A stretch of 41,747 nt of DNA from CAZOHC01 sp964579845 (GCA_964579845.1 CAZOHC010000007.1:1-41747); one strand, 5' to 3'. Positions 16,176 to 24,479 are shown, counted from the stretch's first letter. Notes: generated by a model from the sequence alone, not told the origin. Numbers and translations: made by a program.

Positions 16176-17216
16176 TTACGGGTAGTCACTTTTATAAAGG
16201 TCACGGTCCAGTTCTTTGCTTAATACATACAGGTATTGGGGTGATTGCTCCATCCGCCAGTCAACTTTTTCTCCTTCTGTTTTGTCTTCATTAAAAAATA
16301 CGATGGCATTAATTTTCGGGAAGTGATGCGGTATTTGAACGGCGAGCATGTCATGCAGCCATCGGGACTTATCTCCGCCGGTTCCCGTCGGTGCGGAGTT
16401 GACTTCTGAGAGCATAACCGGTTTATCAGTCAGCGATGTTGCTTCACTATATGAGTCTCTGAATACACCCTCAAAGTTCGCCCAACCGCTCCATGGATGG
16501 GTATTGCCCCAATTATATCCGTCGATTGCGACCCAGTCGACATACTGATCACCGGGATAGAGGTCAGCATAGGGTGTAGTATTCGAATTACTTGTGTTAA
16601 ACGATAACACCCAAATCACGTTGTCTGCTCCATGCTGATTCATCGTGTTATGGAAGTGCCTCCAGGCTGCGATAAATTCATCAGGTGAACTACTCGTCTG
16701 ATCGATGCTCCAGTACATATCAGGAAGATTCATTTCCCATGCAAATCGAAAAAAGATCGGTCGATTATATGATTTCAGATTATTACTTACATCAGCCAGA
16801 AATGTGTCACATGATCCGTCGGCGATCGTTTGATAAAGCGATTTCTCCTGGTATGGGCATTTCTCAAAAAAATAAGGATTCGCGCTAATCATCGGAACCC
16901 AACCTTTTTCTGAAATTTCGTTCAGTTGCATGATGAGGTTGTTATCAGAGAGGTATGCCCACTCGGAGTATATTGTTGCAATAGCCATTTTATGATCGAT
17001 TGCTTCTTCAAAAGAAGATAATGTTGAAGTATTCAGTGTTTTAGAATCATTATCCCAAAACCCTGTTACCCAAGCACCCAGATAAACATTTCGTTGTGGC
17101 AAGTCCGGCTTTTCTTCCACGAATTCTCCAAGTCGTGATTTCTGGTTTACACTGAAGAGAATCACGACAAAGAAAAGTGTCATAAACAAAACGAGCGTGA
17201 GCCAACGAAGAATCAT
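16176..17216 (-). CDS. Membrane-anchored glycoside hydrolase, GH26-like (beta-mannanase fold)
   Basis: A TIM-barrel hydrolase outside the cell, held by an N-terminal helix (residues 3-24). The barrel starts at NVYLGAWVTGFWDND; the acid/base Glu lies in FFRFAWEMN and the nucleophile Glu in MLSEVNSAP, with DWVAIDGYNWG between them, as in GH26 mannanases and related barrels. Next to a GT2 synthase, its likely role is to trim or release the polymer made there, as cellulases do in bacterial cellulose loci. The Met at 17216 follows TATTAT by eight bases and TTGCGT by 18 more; the upstream TTG start at 17225 is unlikely. Confidence 0.85.
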   Translation of the reverse strand: MILRWLTLVLFMTLFFVVILFSVNQKSRLGEFVEEKPDLPQRNVYLGAWVTGFWDNDSKTLNTSTLSSFEEAIDHKMAIATIYSEWAYLSDNNLIMQLNEISEKGWVPMISANPYFFEKCPYQEKSLYQTIADGSCDTFLADVSNNLKSYNRPIFFRFAWEMNLPDMYWSIDQTSSSPDEFIAAWRHFHNTMNQHGADNVIWVLSFNTSNSNTTPYADLYPGDQYVDWVAIDGYNWGNTHPWSGWANFEGVFRDSYSEATSLTDKPVMLSEVNSAPTGTGGDKSRWLHDMLAVQIPHHFPKINAIVFFNEDKTEGEKVDWRMEQSPQYLYVLSKELDRDLYKSDYP

Positions 17217-17224
17217 AAAGAGCA

Positions 17225-17254
17225 ATAATACGGAACAGTCGTGTAATTACGCAA
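17225..17254 (-). promoter_or_regulatory. Promoter of the GH26-like gene
   Basis: On the minus strand TTGCGT (17254-17249) and TATTAT (17230-17225) are 18 bases apart. The -10 ends eight bases before the ATG, giving an almost leaderless mRNA. Confidence 0.55.
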
Positions 17255-17334
17255 AAAATGGTGTGAGAATCGTGTAATAAATCACTTGAAAAGGTTAGTA
17301 TTTTTACGTTGCTTGTGCTATAAATAGCCTCACT

Positions 17335-17586
17335 ATGAATACACAGTATGTAACTGCAAGTGAATTGGGAGAGTATGTATATTGTGAGTGTTGCTGGGCT
17401 GATAGACTGGAAGGAAATGTTCAGCAAACAGAGGAGATGATACGAGGAACGCTGCTTCATGAACGACTGCAGTGGCTTTCTACAGTTATAAACTTTCTCA
17501 GACAGGTCGCGCTCGTCATCATTATCGGGAGCTTTCTGCTTCTTGTTCTTTTCGGCATTCTTTTATACTTTACCGGTAATCTATGA
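17335..17586 (+). CDS. Cas4/DUF83-type nuclease, N-terminal half with membrane anchor
   Basis: 83 residues. The front matches the start of Cas4/DUF83 PD-(D/E)XK nucleases: SELGEYVYCECCWADRLEG with the cluster-type Cys17, then RGTLLHERL with the conserved His42. A membrane helix (about 58-79) follows and the frame stops. The remaining catalytic residues are encoded in the next ORF, which overlaps by ATGA. Single-chain DUF83 proteins with a membrane hairpin at this place are, to my knowledge, common in bacteria; here the hairpin is cut in its outer loop. TGC-TATAAA ends ten bases before the ATG. No cas genes or CRISPR array are near, so a role in spacer acquisition is not supported. Confidence 0.75.
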   Translation: MNTQYVTASELGEYVYCECCWADRLEGNVQQTEEMIRGTLLHERLQWLSTVINFLRQVALVIIIGSFLLLVLFGILLYFTGNL

Positions 17587-18089
17587 CAACTGTATTCATC
17601 GTTCTCCTCGTAGTCTGCCTTCTAGGGTTTCTTCTTTTTGGGGTTTCATTAGTCATGCGTCGACGAATCGGTATTCCGTCAGGTGATGTCGTCTATTCTG
17701 ATTCAGAAAAAGCTCCGGGTGAGATCTTGGAAGCACAGAGCATTCCGCTAGTGGGAAAGCCTGACTATATCCTTGAGAAAGATGGGGCTCATATTCCTGT
17801 TGAGGTAAAAACAGGTAAAACACCGAAGACACCGTATAAAAATCATATTGCTCAGCTGTTCGCATACTGTCTGCTTGTCGGCGAGCATTTCGGAAAACGT
17901 CCGCCATATGGGATTATTCGTTACCCTGATCGGGAAATTCCGCTGCAGTACACAGAAGAAACTGAAGAAGGATTAAAAAAAACAATTAGGGAAGTGCTTC
18001 AGAAAAAACAATCGGGTGAGTATCGACAGAGTATACAGCAGATCTGCCGGAGATGTCGGGAAGGGAAGCACGGGAGTGTAACTACGTAG
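17583..18089 (+). CDS. Cas4/DUF83-type nuclease, C-terminal catalytic half with membrane anchor
   Basis: 168 residues. It opens with a membrane helix (4-24) ending in RRR, so the bulk is cytoplasmic, then the DUF83 core: GIPSGDVVYSD, LVGKPDYIL (Asp61), PVEVKTGK (Glu74 and Lys76), HIAQLFAYC (Gln91 and Tyr95) and YGIIRYPDR. The C-terminus has CRRC (155 and 158), where canonical Cas4 has three cysteines for an iron-sulfur cluster; the third is missing. It starts inside the stop of the previous ORF (ATGA), so translation is probably coupled, or a -1 frameshift makes one chain. The nuclease would be complete only when both halves pair. Confidence 0.8.
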   Translation: MTTVFIVLLVVCLLGFLLFGVSLVMRRRIGIPSGDVVYSDSEKAPGEILEAQSIPLVGKPDYILEKDGAHIPVEVKTGKTPKTPYKNHIAQLFAYCLLVGEHFGKRPPYGIIRYPDREIPLQYTEETEEGLKKTIREVLQKKQSGEYRQSIQQICRRCREGKHGSVTT

Positions 18090-18187
18090 CAGTACACCTC
18101 GTAGACGGATACTCTGCGATAAAGCAATTGGTAAATTTTTCGTTTGAGATGTTATGCTTCAGCGTATAGGAAATACCTGCTTCTTTC

Positions 18188-18216
18188 TTGACAAGTTGAG
18201 GCAACTGTTCTATCGT
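18188..18216 (+). promoter_or_regulatory. Sigma-70-type promoter
   Basis: TTGACA (18188-18193) and TATCGT (18211-18216) have a 17-base spacer; the ATG at 18229 is 12 bases further on. Confidence 0.55.
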
Positions 18217-18228
18217 ACTACTACCGCT

Positions 18229-18864
18229 ATGAATATCCGCTTGGTTACTGTTATTATTTTCGTGCTAATTATTACCGGGGGACTCATCATCTTTTTTATG
18301 AATGAGCAAAACACGAGTCGCCTCTCCTCAGTCATCAGCCCGACCTCTGCTTCAGAGTCTGCAGATATGTCATCAGACAACCGAATAACCGAACGAAGTT
18401 ATGATAACAGAGTTGCTTTCAGTTACCCTGAGTCTTGGTACAGTATGGATGTGACACCCGGTAGCGGGCGGGGTGAGTTCGGTCGGATCATGCAGACACT
18501 CGTGCTCCAAAGCTATCCGGTTGCAAGTGTCAGCGCCGGTGGTGCTTTTCCTGAAAATGCTGCACGAATTACAATCGAAATTCAGGAAGGCGGGCGTAAT
18601 CTGGCAATTGAAGAGCTCGTTGAGTGTGCTGGTAAGACTGTTACCTGTGAAAAAGTCGGGATAGATAATCAACAATTCATTCGAAGTGAGGGAGTGCTCA
18701 ATACCGGTTTGACGACTATTGTCGTCGCAACGTTCTATGACGATAACGTATTACGGGCAAGTGCGTTGGTTTCCCCGGGTCAGGAGCAAGAGATGTACCT
18801 TCGAATCGTCAATGACATTTTGAACAGTTTTCAGTTCTCAGATAATGCCCCTGTTCGTGATTAA
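18229..18864 (+). CDS. Membrane-anchored extracytoplasmic protein, PsbP-like in pattern
   Basis: 211 residues from the Met at 18229: one helix (residues 4-23), a Ser-rich linker, then a beta-rich domain. The segment YDNRVAFSYPESWYSMDV followed by beta strands and a final VNDILNSFQFSD is the pattern of small PsbP/PsbP-like domain proteins that CPR and Firmicutes anchor outside the membrane. Two cysteines (VECAGKTVTCEK) are close enough for a disulfide. The function is unknown. An upstream in-frame Met at 18154 lies before the promoter and is rejected. Confidence 0.72.
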   Translation: MNIRLVTVIIFVLIITGGLIIFFMNEQNTSRLSSVISPTSASESADMSSDNRITERSYDNRVAFSYPESWYSMDVTPGSGRGEFGRIMQTLVLQSYPVASVSAGGAFPENAARITIEIQEGGRNLAIEELVECAGKTVTCEKVGIDNQQFIRSEGVLNTGLTTIVVATFYDDNVLRASALVSPGQEQEMYLRIVNDILNSFQFSDNAPVRD

Positions 18865-18939
18865 CCCCGCCGTATTTTCAGTGAGTTTTCAGGTTGAGTT
18901 CGTATACTGCCCGGTAGAGACAGGAAATATTACTTTACT

Positions 18940-19131
18940 ATGTCAACGAGAACAATCAAATTACCAAAACTTCCTCGACAAAAGAATCAAACAGGGTATA
19001 TCAAACGAAAATCCGGTTATGATCTTACAAACCAGATGATCGGACGTACCGTGTGTATAAGCTCAGTATCTACACGCCTCAACTATCAACGCTCAGACTT
19101 TGCGCGCAACTCAGGTCGTGATGAGTCCTAA
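18940..19131 (+). CDS. Possible small basic protein (63 aa)
   Basis: An open frame rich in K, R and N with no recognised family. It lies in the gap of about 310 bases between the 18229 gene and the response regulator. AT-rich sequence with weak -10-like elements (TATTAC) precedes the ATG, and there is no Shine-Dalgarno sequence. It may be chance. Confidence 0.25.
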   Translation: MSTRTIKLPKLPRQKNQTGYIKRKSGYDLTNQMIGRTVCISSVSTRLNYQRSDFARNSGRDES

Positions 19132-19162
19132 CCCCCCTTCAGCTTCTTTTCAGAGAAATTGC

Positions 19163-19168
19163 TATAAT
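19163..19168 (+). promoter_or_regulatory. Extended -10 of the response-regulator gene, leaderless type
   Basis: TGC-TATAAT ends seven bases before the ATG at 19176. Confidence 0.65.
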
Positions 19169-19175
19169 CAACCGC

Positions 19176-19853
19176 ATGAGGGTACTCATTATTGAGGATG
19201 AGCATAAAATCGCACAATCCATTAAAAAAGGACTTGAGCAGGAACATTATGTGGTTGATGTCGTGTATACGGGCAATGAAGGACTCGATCTCGCTGTTGC
19301 TGAAGAGTACGATGTGCTTATCATCGATAGAATGCTTCCCGGTATTGACGGTTTGACCATCACGAGAGAAGTAAGAAAGCAGAGTATCCACACACCGATA
19401 CTTATTTTAACTGCCAGAGGACAGGTAGAAGATCGGGTCGAAGGTTTAGATACCGGTGCTGACGATTATTTGACGAAGCCTTTTGCTTTCACAGAACTCT
19501 TAGCAAGGATTCGTGCGCTTACCAGACGCCCGAAGCATGTTAAGGCAGGTGTTCTTCGTGTTTCTGATTTGTCGCTCAACCCAGCAACACTTGAGGTCAA
19601 AAGAGACGGCAAGCTGATACGTCTGTCAGGCAAGGAATATGCACTTCTGGAATATCTCATGAGACATGCAGGGAAGATCTTAAACAAAGAGCAGATCATC
19701 GGACATGTTTGGAACTACGATGCTGATGTCCTTCCGAATTCTGTTGAAGTATACATAAAGCATCTGCGTAGTAAAATCGATGCACTGCCGGGCGTTAAGC
19801 CGCTCATTAAAACCGTTCGGGGGTTCGGATATAAAATAGAAGGAGGTAAATAA
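19176..19853 (+). CDS. OmpR/PhoB-family response regulator
   Basis: 225 residues. The receiver domain (1-115) has the acidic pair Glu7-Asp8, phospho-accepting Asp51 in IIDRMLPG, the switch Thr in LILTARG and the conserved Lys in YLTKPF. The DNA-binding winged helix (about 130-222) shows LSGKEYALLEYLMRHAG, VEVYIKHLRSKID and IKTVRGFGYKIE. It binds DNA as a phosphorylated dimer and regulates transcription. The histidine kinase 81 bases downstream on the same strand is its likely partner. It is the only response regulator in the window, against three kinases. Confidence 0.97.
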   Translation: MRVLIIEDEHKIAQSIKKGLEQEHYVVDVVYTGNEGLDLAVAEEYDVLIIDRMLPGIDGLTITREVRKQSIHTPILILTARGQVEDRVEGLDTGADDYLTKPFAFTELLARIRALTRRPKHVKAGVLRVSDLSLNPATLEVKRDGKLIRLSGKEYALLEYLMRHAGKILNKEQIIGHVWNYDADVLPNSVEVYIKHLRSKIDALPGVKPLIKTVRGFGYKIEGGK

Positions 19854-19934
19854 CTTCTTCGACAGACGTCTCTTATCAATTGTAAACAGTCAACGTATAA
19901 GCGACGAGTCAGGAGCAGTTAATCATTCAAAAAA

Positions 19935-20942
19935 GTGTTTCATTCAGCAAGAATTCAGTTAACAGCATGGTATCTTCTGATCATCATGATCATCAGTTCA
20001 CTCTTCAGTTTCGTTATCTATACCAGTATAAACAGTGAGTTTAAAAGAATTGAATACTATCAAAAAGAGCGTCAGGAACGGCTACAAAAACAGATGCCTC
20101 AGTATATTCCTGATGAGCCGACACTTGTTATGGATGCGGTTCATGAGGCAAGGAATAGGGTGATTCTGACGCTTCTGTTTATTAACGCCGGGATTCTGGT
20201 AATCTCCGGCGGAGCAGGGTATTTCCTGGCAGGCAGAACACTTCGTCCGATACAGAAAGTACTCGATGAGCAGAAGCGTTTTGTCGTGGATGCTTCACAT
20301 GAACTTCGCACACCGCTAACAGCACTTCGCTCAGAGCTAGAAGTTTCGCTCAGGGAAAAAAATCTGAGCGTTTCAGGTATGAAGCGCTTATTAAAAAGTA
20401 ATTTAGAGGAGGTTATCCATTTACAAACACTCTCTGACGGACTCTTGACCTTGGCGAAAAATCACAATGTTGAAAAATTCTCCTTCACTCACACAACACT
20501 CTTGTCAGTACTTGAGGATAGTTTAAAGAAAGTAATGCCGCTCGCGAAGAAAAAAAAGATCACAATCATGCATACGATTGATGATGGCAAACTCTATGGG
20601 AATAAACAGGCACTTTCTGAATTATTTATTATTCTCTTAGACAATGCAATTAAATATAGTCCTGAAAAGAGTGAAATCATCATCAAATCGAAAAAATCAA
20701 AAAAGCAGCTTTCTGTTCAAATTATTGATCGCGGAATCGGGATTGATAGAGAAGAGAAGCCGTATATTTTTGACAGATTTTACCGTGCCGATAAAGCGCG
20801 GACACACTCCGGTTCATCAGGTTATGGACTCGGTCTATCTATTGCTAAAAAAATTCTTACCGATCACGGAGGTGAGATCCTGGTTTCAAGTACTCGTGGC
20901 TCAACATTTACCGTGAAACTTCCGCTCTCCGAGGTTTCCTGA
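19935..20942 (+). CDS. Sensor histidine kinase, partner of the upstream regulator
   Basis: 335 residues from a GTG start. Two membrane helices (about 12-32 and 73-95) enclose a short extracellular loop of about 40 residues, so the sensor is minimal. A HAMP-like RTLRPIQKVLDEQ follows, then HisKA with His122 in DASHELRTPLTA and a HATPase domain with N-box LLDNAIKYSP, G1 DRGIGID and G2 GYGLGLSIA. It resembles small PhoR/BaeS-type kinases. No Shine-Dalgarno is evident, and the intergenic 81 bases hold no clear promoter, so it probably shares the regulator's transcript. Confidence 0.93.
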   Translation: MFHSARIQLTAWYLLIIMIISSLFSFVIYTSINSEFKRIEYYQKERQERLQKQMPQYIPDEPTLVMDAVHEARNRVILTLLFINAGILVISGGAGYFLAGRTLRPIQKVLDEQKRFVVDASHELRTPLTALRSELEVSLREKNLSVSGMKRLLKSNLEEVIHLQTLSDGLLTLAKNHNVEKFSFTHTTLLSVLEDSLKKVMPLAKKKKITIMHTIDDGKLYGNKQALSELFIILLDNAIKYSPEKSEIIIKSKKSKKQLSVQIIDRGIGIDREEKPYIFDRFYRADKARTHSGSSGYGLGLSIAKKILTDHGGEILVSSTRGSTFTVKLPLSEVS

Positions 20943-20963
20943 ACGATGTCATCAGCTGCTTAG

Positions 20964-21728
20964 TCAGAGGAGGTTTTGTTCAGTTAAATACGCGATAACG
21001 CCCTTTGCTAAACCTTCGGCTGATACTTCCGGTTGTTCAACGATTACTTCACGATCCGAAGGGCTGGTCAGAAAGCCTGTTTCCAGAATGACGGACGCAG
21101 TCATCGGATGCACAGCGTGGTCGTACCTCCGCCATGAAAACGCATAATATCCCCGCATATTTCGTGTAACGTTGGGGTCCAGTATCAAACCGGTTGTTTC
21201 TCCGTACGTTTTTTCTATAGCATTCAGGAGTTTTGATGAATTGCCGGTTACATCACGTCTGGGAGCTGCGAGCTTATACCCGGACTTGAGGATGTCTTCA
21301 CTCCCATCAGCGTGAATGGCGACGAATACATCTGCCCAGTATCTCTCAGGGACAGTCGCCGGAAGAATCTCGACAACAACTCCCTGCGTTTCAAGAAGTG
21401 ATTTTGTAATGTATGCGATTGCTTCATTCACTTCTGCTTCTGTTTTTCCGCCACCTGTCGCTCCTGTGTTACCTCGTAACCGGTGAAGCTCATCCGGTAC
21501 TTCTTCATTTCTTAAATGACCTACCTGCAATGCTACTTTTGCCGGTCCTTCAGGCCGTTTCCAATTCCTCAGCAGTGCTTCTTCCTCTGACTCTGTAACA
21601 TTATCTTGCGATGAACCGTCATACGGAGGAGCACCGGTTATCTGTCCGGGAGTGAAAAAATTACTGACTGTGCTAAGTGCAAGCACGAGAAGAAATAATG
21701 ATAGAAACGGAATGAAGAACTTTTTCAT
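20964..21728 (-). CDS. N-acetylmuramoyl-L-alanine amidase (Amidase_3)
   Basis: A zinc amidase that cuts the bond between MurNAc and the peptide stem. An N-terminal anchor or signal (FIPFLSLFLLVLALSTVS) leads into a linker and the catalytic domain from about residue 65. Likely zinc ligands and catalytic residues: His in ALQVGH, Glu in KTEAEVNEAIA, His in VAIHADG, and the Glu of VILETGFL. The segment SDREVIVEQ and the final helix GLAKGVIAYL are typical. No cell-wall-binding repeat is fused. 254 residues. It could serve in cell separation, since class A PBP and GT2 genes lie in the same region. Confidence 0.9.
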   Translation of the reverse strand: MKKFFIPFLSLFLLVLALSTVSNFFTPGQITGAPPYDGSSQDNVTESEEEALLRNWKRPEGPAKVALQVGHLRNEEVPDELHRLRGNTGATGGGKTEAEVNEAIAYITKSLLETQGVVVEILPATVPERYWADVFVAIHADGSEDILKSGYKLAAPRRDVTGNSSKLLNAIEKTYGETTGLILDPNVTRNMRGYYAFSWRRYDHAVHPMTASVILETGFLTSPSDREVIVEQPEVSAEGLAKGVIAYLTEQNLL

Positions 21729-21795
21729 ATCAGGTCAGAAAGTATATCCTAGCAATACTGAATTCTACCTGAAAATCACAGATACGCATTCTTAC

Positions 21796-21824
21796 TTGCA
21801 ATAGGTAAGCATTATTTTTATAAA
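21796..21824 (+). promoter_or_regulatory. Sigma-70 promoter, leaderless type
   Basis: TTGCAA (21796-21801), a 17-base spacer and TATAAA (21819-21824) end seven bases before the ATG at 21832. This is one of the clearest leaderless examples in the window. Confidence 0.75.
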
Positions 21825-21831
21825 TAAAGTT

Positions 21832-22365
21832 ATGAAACAAATTCTCCTCGTGTTACTTCTTATAGCACTTGTCGGAGCAGGATATTTCGGTTTTTCTTAT
21901 TATAGGAGTCAGGAAGATTTGAAGAATATCTCAAGCTACGAAACGTGTGTTGAAGCAGGATTCCCGTCACTTGAGAGTTATCCTCCTCGATGTATTACCG
22001 ATGACGGACGATCATTTACACAAGAGATAGGAAATATCTTAGAATACCATGAAGAATTTCTCCTGGAGAATCCGCGACCGAACCAGAAAATAGCTAGTCC
22101 CATTCGCGTTTCCGGGCAGGCGAGGGGAATATGGTTTTTTGAGGGAAGTTTCTCAGGAGAACTGTTCGATCGAAACAATACGTCTCTTGGTACTGTTATA
22201 TTACAGGCTGACGGTGAATGGATGACAGAGGAGTTTGTTCCGTTCGAGGGTGAGCTTTCCTATACGACGCCGGGTACTGAAACCGGCACGTTGGTCATCA
22301 TGAATGCTAATCCTTCCGGACTTCCGGAACACGAAAAAAAGATCAATATTCCGGTTATGTTCTGA
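21832..22365 (+). CDS. Gmad2 (immunoglobulin-like) domain protein, membrane anchored
   Basis: 177 residues: one membrane helix (4-20), a short cysteine-containing segment (SYETCVEAGFPSLESYPPRC) typical of CPR envelope proteins, and a C-terminal Gmad2 domain. The Gmad2 pattern is clear in NPRPNQKIASPIRVSGQARG, WFFEGSFSGELFD, an acidic middle region and GTLVIMNANPSG. This domain is named for its occurrence in spore-germination GerM-type proteins, but in non-sporulating bacteria its function is unknown. It is probably a surface or wall-associated adaptor. Confidence 0.85.
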   Translation: MKQILLVLLLIALVGAGYFGFSYYRSQEDLKNISSYETCVEAGFPSLESYPPRCITDDGRSFTQEIGNILEYHEEFLLENPRPNQKIASPIRVSGQARGIWFFEGSFSGELFDRNNTSLGTVILQADGEWMTEEFVPFEGELSYTTPGTETGTLVIMNANPSGLPEHEKKINIPVMF

Positions 22366-22397
22366 ATGCCGGTACTCCGCTCTACAAGCGTATTTGA

Positions 22398-22403
22398 TAT
22401 AAT
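22398..22403 (+). promoter_or_regulatory. -10 element of the hydrolase gene, leaderless type
   Basis: A perfect TATAAT is followed by six G residues and then the ATG at 22410. The G-run could mimic a ribosome site but is too close to the start codon for normal use. Confidence 0.6.
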
Positions 22404-22409
22404 GGGGGG

Positions 22410-23540
22410 ATGGATGAAACCACACAAGAACAACCATCCGGGTCGTTGGTACCACAATCTGTTCCTGATGAAGAAGTCACTCATGTGAGAAAGCGCTCAC
22501 CATTTTTTCTCATAGGACCGCTACTCATGCTCATCCTCATACTGACATTGTTGTGGTTTATTGATCTTCGCACGGATAGCTCAGAAGTGAACCAGGATCG
22601 GTCACTGCCTGTTGCAGGTATTTCGCCGACGCCGATGCCGTTTCAGGAAATGACTATTCCGTATCTTCGCGAGCGGGAGTATACGGGTAGACTTGCTTCA
22701 CTTGAAGAAGTGAGTGTGAACGATGCATATACTACCTATCTGACGAGCTATCATTCTGACGGGTATAGAATTAATGCATTGCTCACCAAGCCGCTTGGAG
22801 CTGAGCCCGAAGATGGCTGGCCTGCAATTGTTTTTATCCATGGCTATATCCCACCATCAACCTATCAAACGCTCGGACCTCAGTACACGGATTATGTTGA
22901 TTTTCTCGGTCGTAACAGATTTGTCGTTTTAAAGATTGATCTTCGTGGTCATGGAAATTCAGAAGGAGAGCCCGGAGGCGGATATTACGGTTCTGACTAT
23001 ATCGTTGATGCGCTTAATGCTTATACAGCACTCCAACAAACGGACTTCGTTGATCCTCAAAGTATCGGGATGTGGGGACATAGTATGGCCGGGAATACAT
23101 TGATGCGAAGTCTTGCCGCAAAACCTGATATTCCGGCGATCGTTATCTGGGCAGGTGCGGTCTATACCTATGAAGATATGCGTACATACGGCATTGATGA
23201 TACGAGTTATCGGCCACCATCAAATGTCACGAGACCGCGGCAGAAACGACAGGAAATGTTCCAAAAATACGGAAGCCCGAGTGCTGAGAGTTCGTTCTGG
23301 AGACAAGTAATTCCTACAAACTACCTAGAAGATGTTACCGGTGCGGTTGCGATTCATCATGCTGTTGATGATGATGTCGTGAATATCGGATACAGTCGTG
23401 ATTTAGTAGGATTTCTCAAGAAATCAAATGTGGAGCACGAGCTTCATGAATATGAAACAGGAGGTCATAATATAAACGGTGCAAGCTTCGTGACGGCGAT
23501 GCAGCGAACGATTGATTTCTTTCAAGCTCACCTTAAATAA
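22410..23540 (+). CDS. Membrane-anchored alpha/beta hydrolase (prolyl-oligopeptidase-like)
   Basis: 376 residues: an acidic cytoplasmic start, one membrane helix (about 32-52), then an extracytoplasmic alpha/beta hydrolase. The oxyanion motif is FIHGYIPP, followed by KIDLRGHGNSEGEPGG, the nucleophile elbow GHSMAG, Asp in HHAVDDDVV and His in ETGGHNI. The order and spacing fit the S9 peptidase/dienelactone hydrolase group; the substrate (peptide or ester) cannot be told. It lies on the same strand as the Gmad2 and PlsC-like genes but has its own promoter-like sequence. Confidence 0.88.
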   Translation: MDETTQEQPSGSLVPQSVPDEEVTHVRKRSPFFLIGPLLMLILILTLLWFIDLRTDSSEVNQDRSLPVAGISPTPMPFQEMTIPYLREREYTGRLASLEEVSVNDAYTTYLTSYHSDGYRINALLTKPLGAEPEDGWPAIVFIHGYIPPSTYQTLGPQYTDYVDFLGRNRFVVLKIDLRGHGNSEGEPGGGYYGSDYIVDALNAYTALQQTDFVDPQSIGMWGHSMAGNTLMRSLAAKPDIPAIVIWAGAVYTYEDMRTYGIDDTSYRPPSNVTRPRQKRQEMFQKYGSPSAESSFWRQVIPTNYLEDVTGAVAIHHAVDDDVVNIGYSRDLVGFLKKSNVEHELHEYETGGHNINGASFVTAMQRTIDFFQAHLK

Positions 23541-23585
23541 TAACCTAAAACTCATCAACTGTGCTTGCGTTTCGGGTGAATTGTG

Positions 23586-23592
23586 TAATAAT
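23586..23592 (+). promoter_or_regulatory. -10 element of the acyltransferase-like gene, leaderless type
   Basis: TAATAAT ends seven bases before the ATG at 23600. Confidence 0.5.
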
Positions 23593-23599
23593 GCACTGT

Positions 23600-24397
23600 A
23601 TGGAACGAATGCAACGAATCCTCGACTATAAACCTGATTTTGCTCGGGACTCAGCAACGCTGTTGGTAAATTCATTTGAATTTGTGAGAGGAACGAGATT
23701 ATCCGTTCCTGAAAACATGCCGACGGAAGGTCCTGTTCTCGTTGTCTCAAATCATCCCGGACGTGAAAGTACGATTTTGCTTCCATGGGCAGTCAGGAAG
23801 GCGACTGGCCGCATTCCGTCAATTGTGATGAAACGAACATTGACTGATTCTACGCATCAGGAAAGCAGTAGAATACTCGAGGAGACAGGGAAGACAGGGG
23901 ATATTTTTTCGCGTGAGGATAGTACCGATCAGAAAAATACCGTGATCTTTTCAGAAAAAGCAAAGCGTCTGGCTTCGCGAGCGGTAACTTCTTATATTTC
24001 ACATGCTGTCGATGCTATTCCTATTGATCGGGACGGTCTCAAGCTTTCAACGATGAAAACGGTTAATACAAAGTTGCAAGAGGAAGGAAAGATTGTCGGA
24101 GTTTTTCTTCAATGGACAAGAACTCCTGCTGATTCACTTGAGAACGCTATGCCTGCTGCTGCTTCAATTATCAAAATGAATCCGGATGTTCCTGTTGTCA
24201 TGATGGCACAGAATCCTTTCGGTATGAAAGAAAGTATTAGAAAAGATGCGAGGCCTCATGTGGTACTTGATGAGCCATTTCGACTCGTTGATCCTCAGAT
24301 AGATCCGGAGCGTTCGATGTCAAAAGATGACATTCATGCAATGCTTGTTCAGAGAATGGTTCCGCTTCTTCAGAGAGCCGGTGTCACTACCAGGTAG
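23600..24397 (+). CDS. PlsC-like acyltransferase homologue with altered motifs
   Basis: 265 residues. The fold pattern of 1-acyl-glycerol-3-phosphate acyltransferases is seen: VLVVSNHPGRESTILLPWAVRK at the active-site position, IPSIVMKR, an IPIDRDG segment, and VGVFLQWTRTP where the family has FPEGTRS. But the catalytic HX4D box reads HPGRES (His52 then Ser57), and the EGTR motif reads QWTR. So either the enzyme uses a different acid (Glu56) or it is no longer a standard acyltransferase. CPR bacteria usually lack fatty-acid synthesis, and such proteins may process scavenged lipids. The Met at 23600 is preferred over the upstream frame because of the leaderless promoter. Confidence 0.65.
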   Translation: MERMQRILDYKPDFARDSATLLVNSFEFVRGTRLSVPENMPTEGPVLVVSNHPGRESTILLPWAVRKATGRIPSIVMKRTLTDSTHQESSRILEETGKTGDIFSREDSTDQKNTVIFSEKAKRLASRAVTSYISHAVDAIPIDRDGLKLSTMKTVNTKLQEEGKIVGVFLQWTRTPADSLENAMPAAASIIKMNPDVPVVMMAQNPFGMKESIRKDARPHVVLDEPFRLVDPQIDPERSMSKDDIHAMLVQRMVPLLQRAGVTTR

Positions 24398-24479
24398 CTC
24401 ATAGCGTAAAAACAATCTAAGTATTTGACTGTGTGATTATCGTACAAACCCCGTCACGATTCGCCTGGAAACAAGCACT

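Noticed and set aside
17335..18089. CRISPR-Cas locus suggested by the Cas4-like nuclease
   Set aside because: No repeat-spacer array and no cas1, cas2 or effector gene in the window. The membrane segments also set it apart from canonical Cas4.
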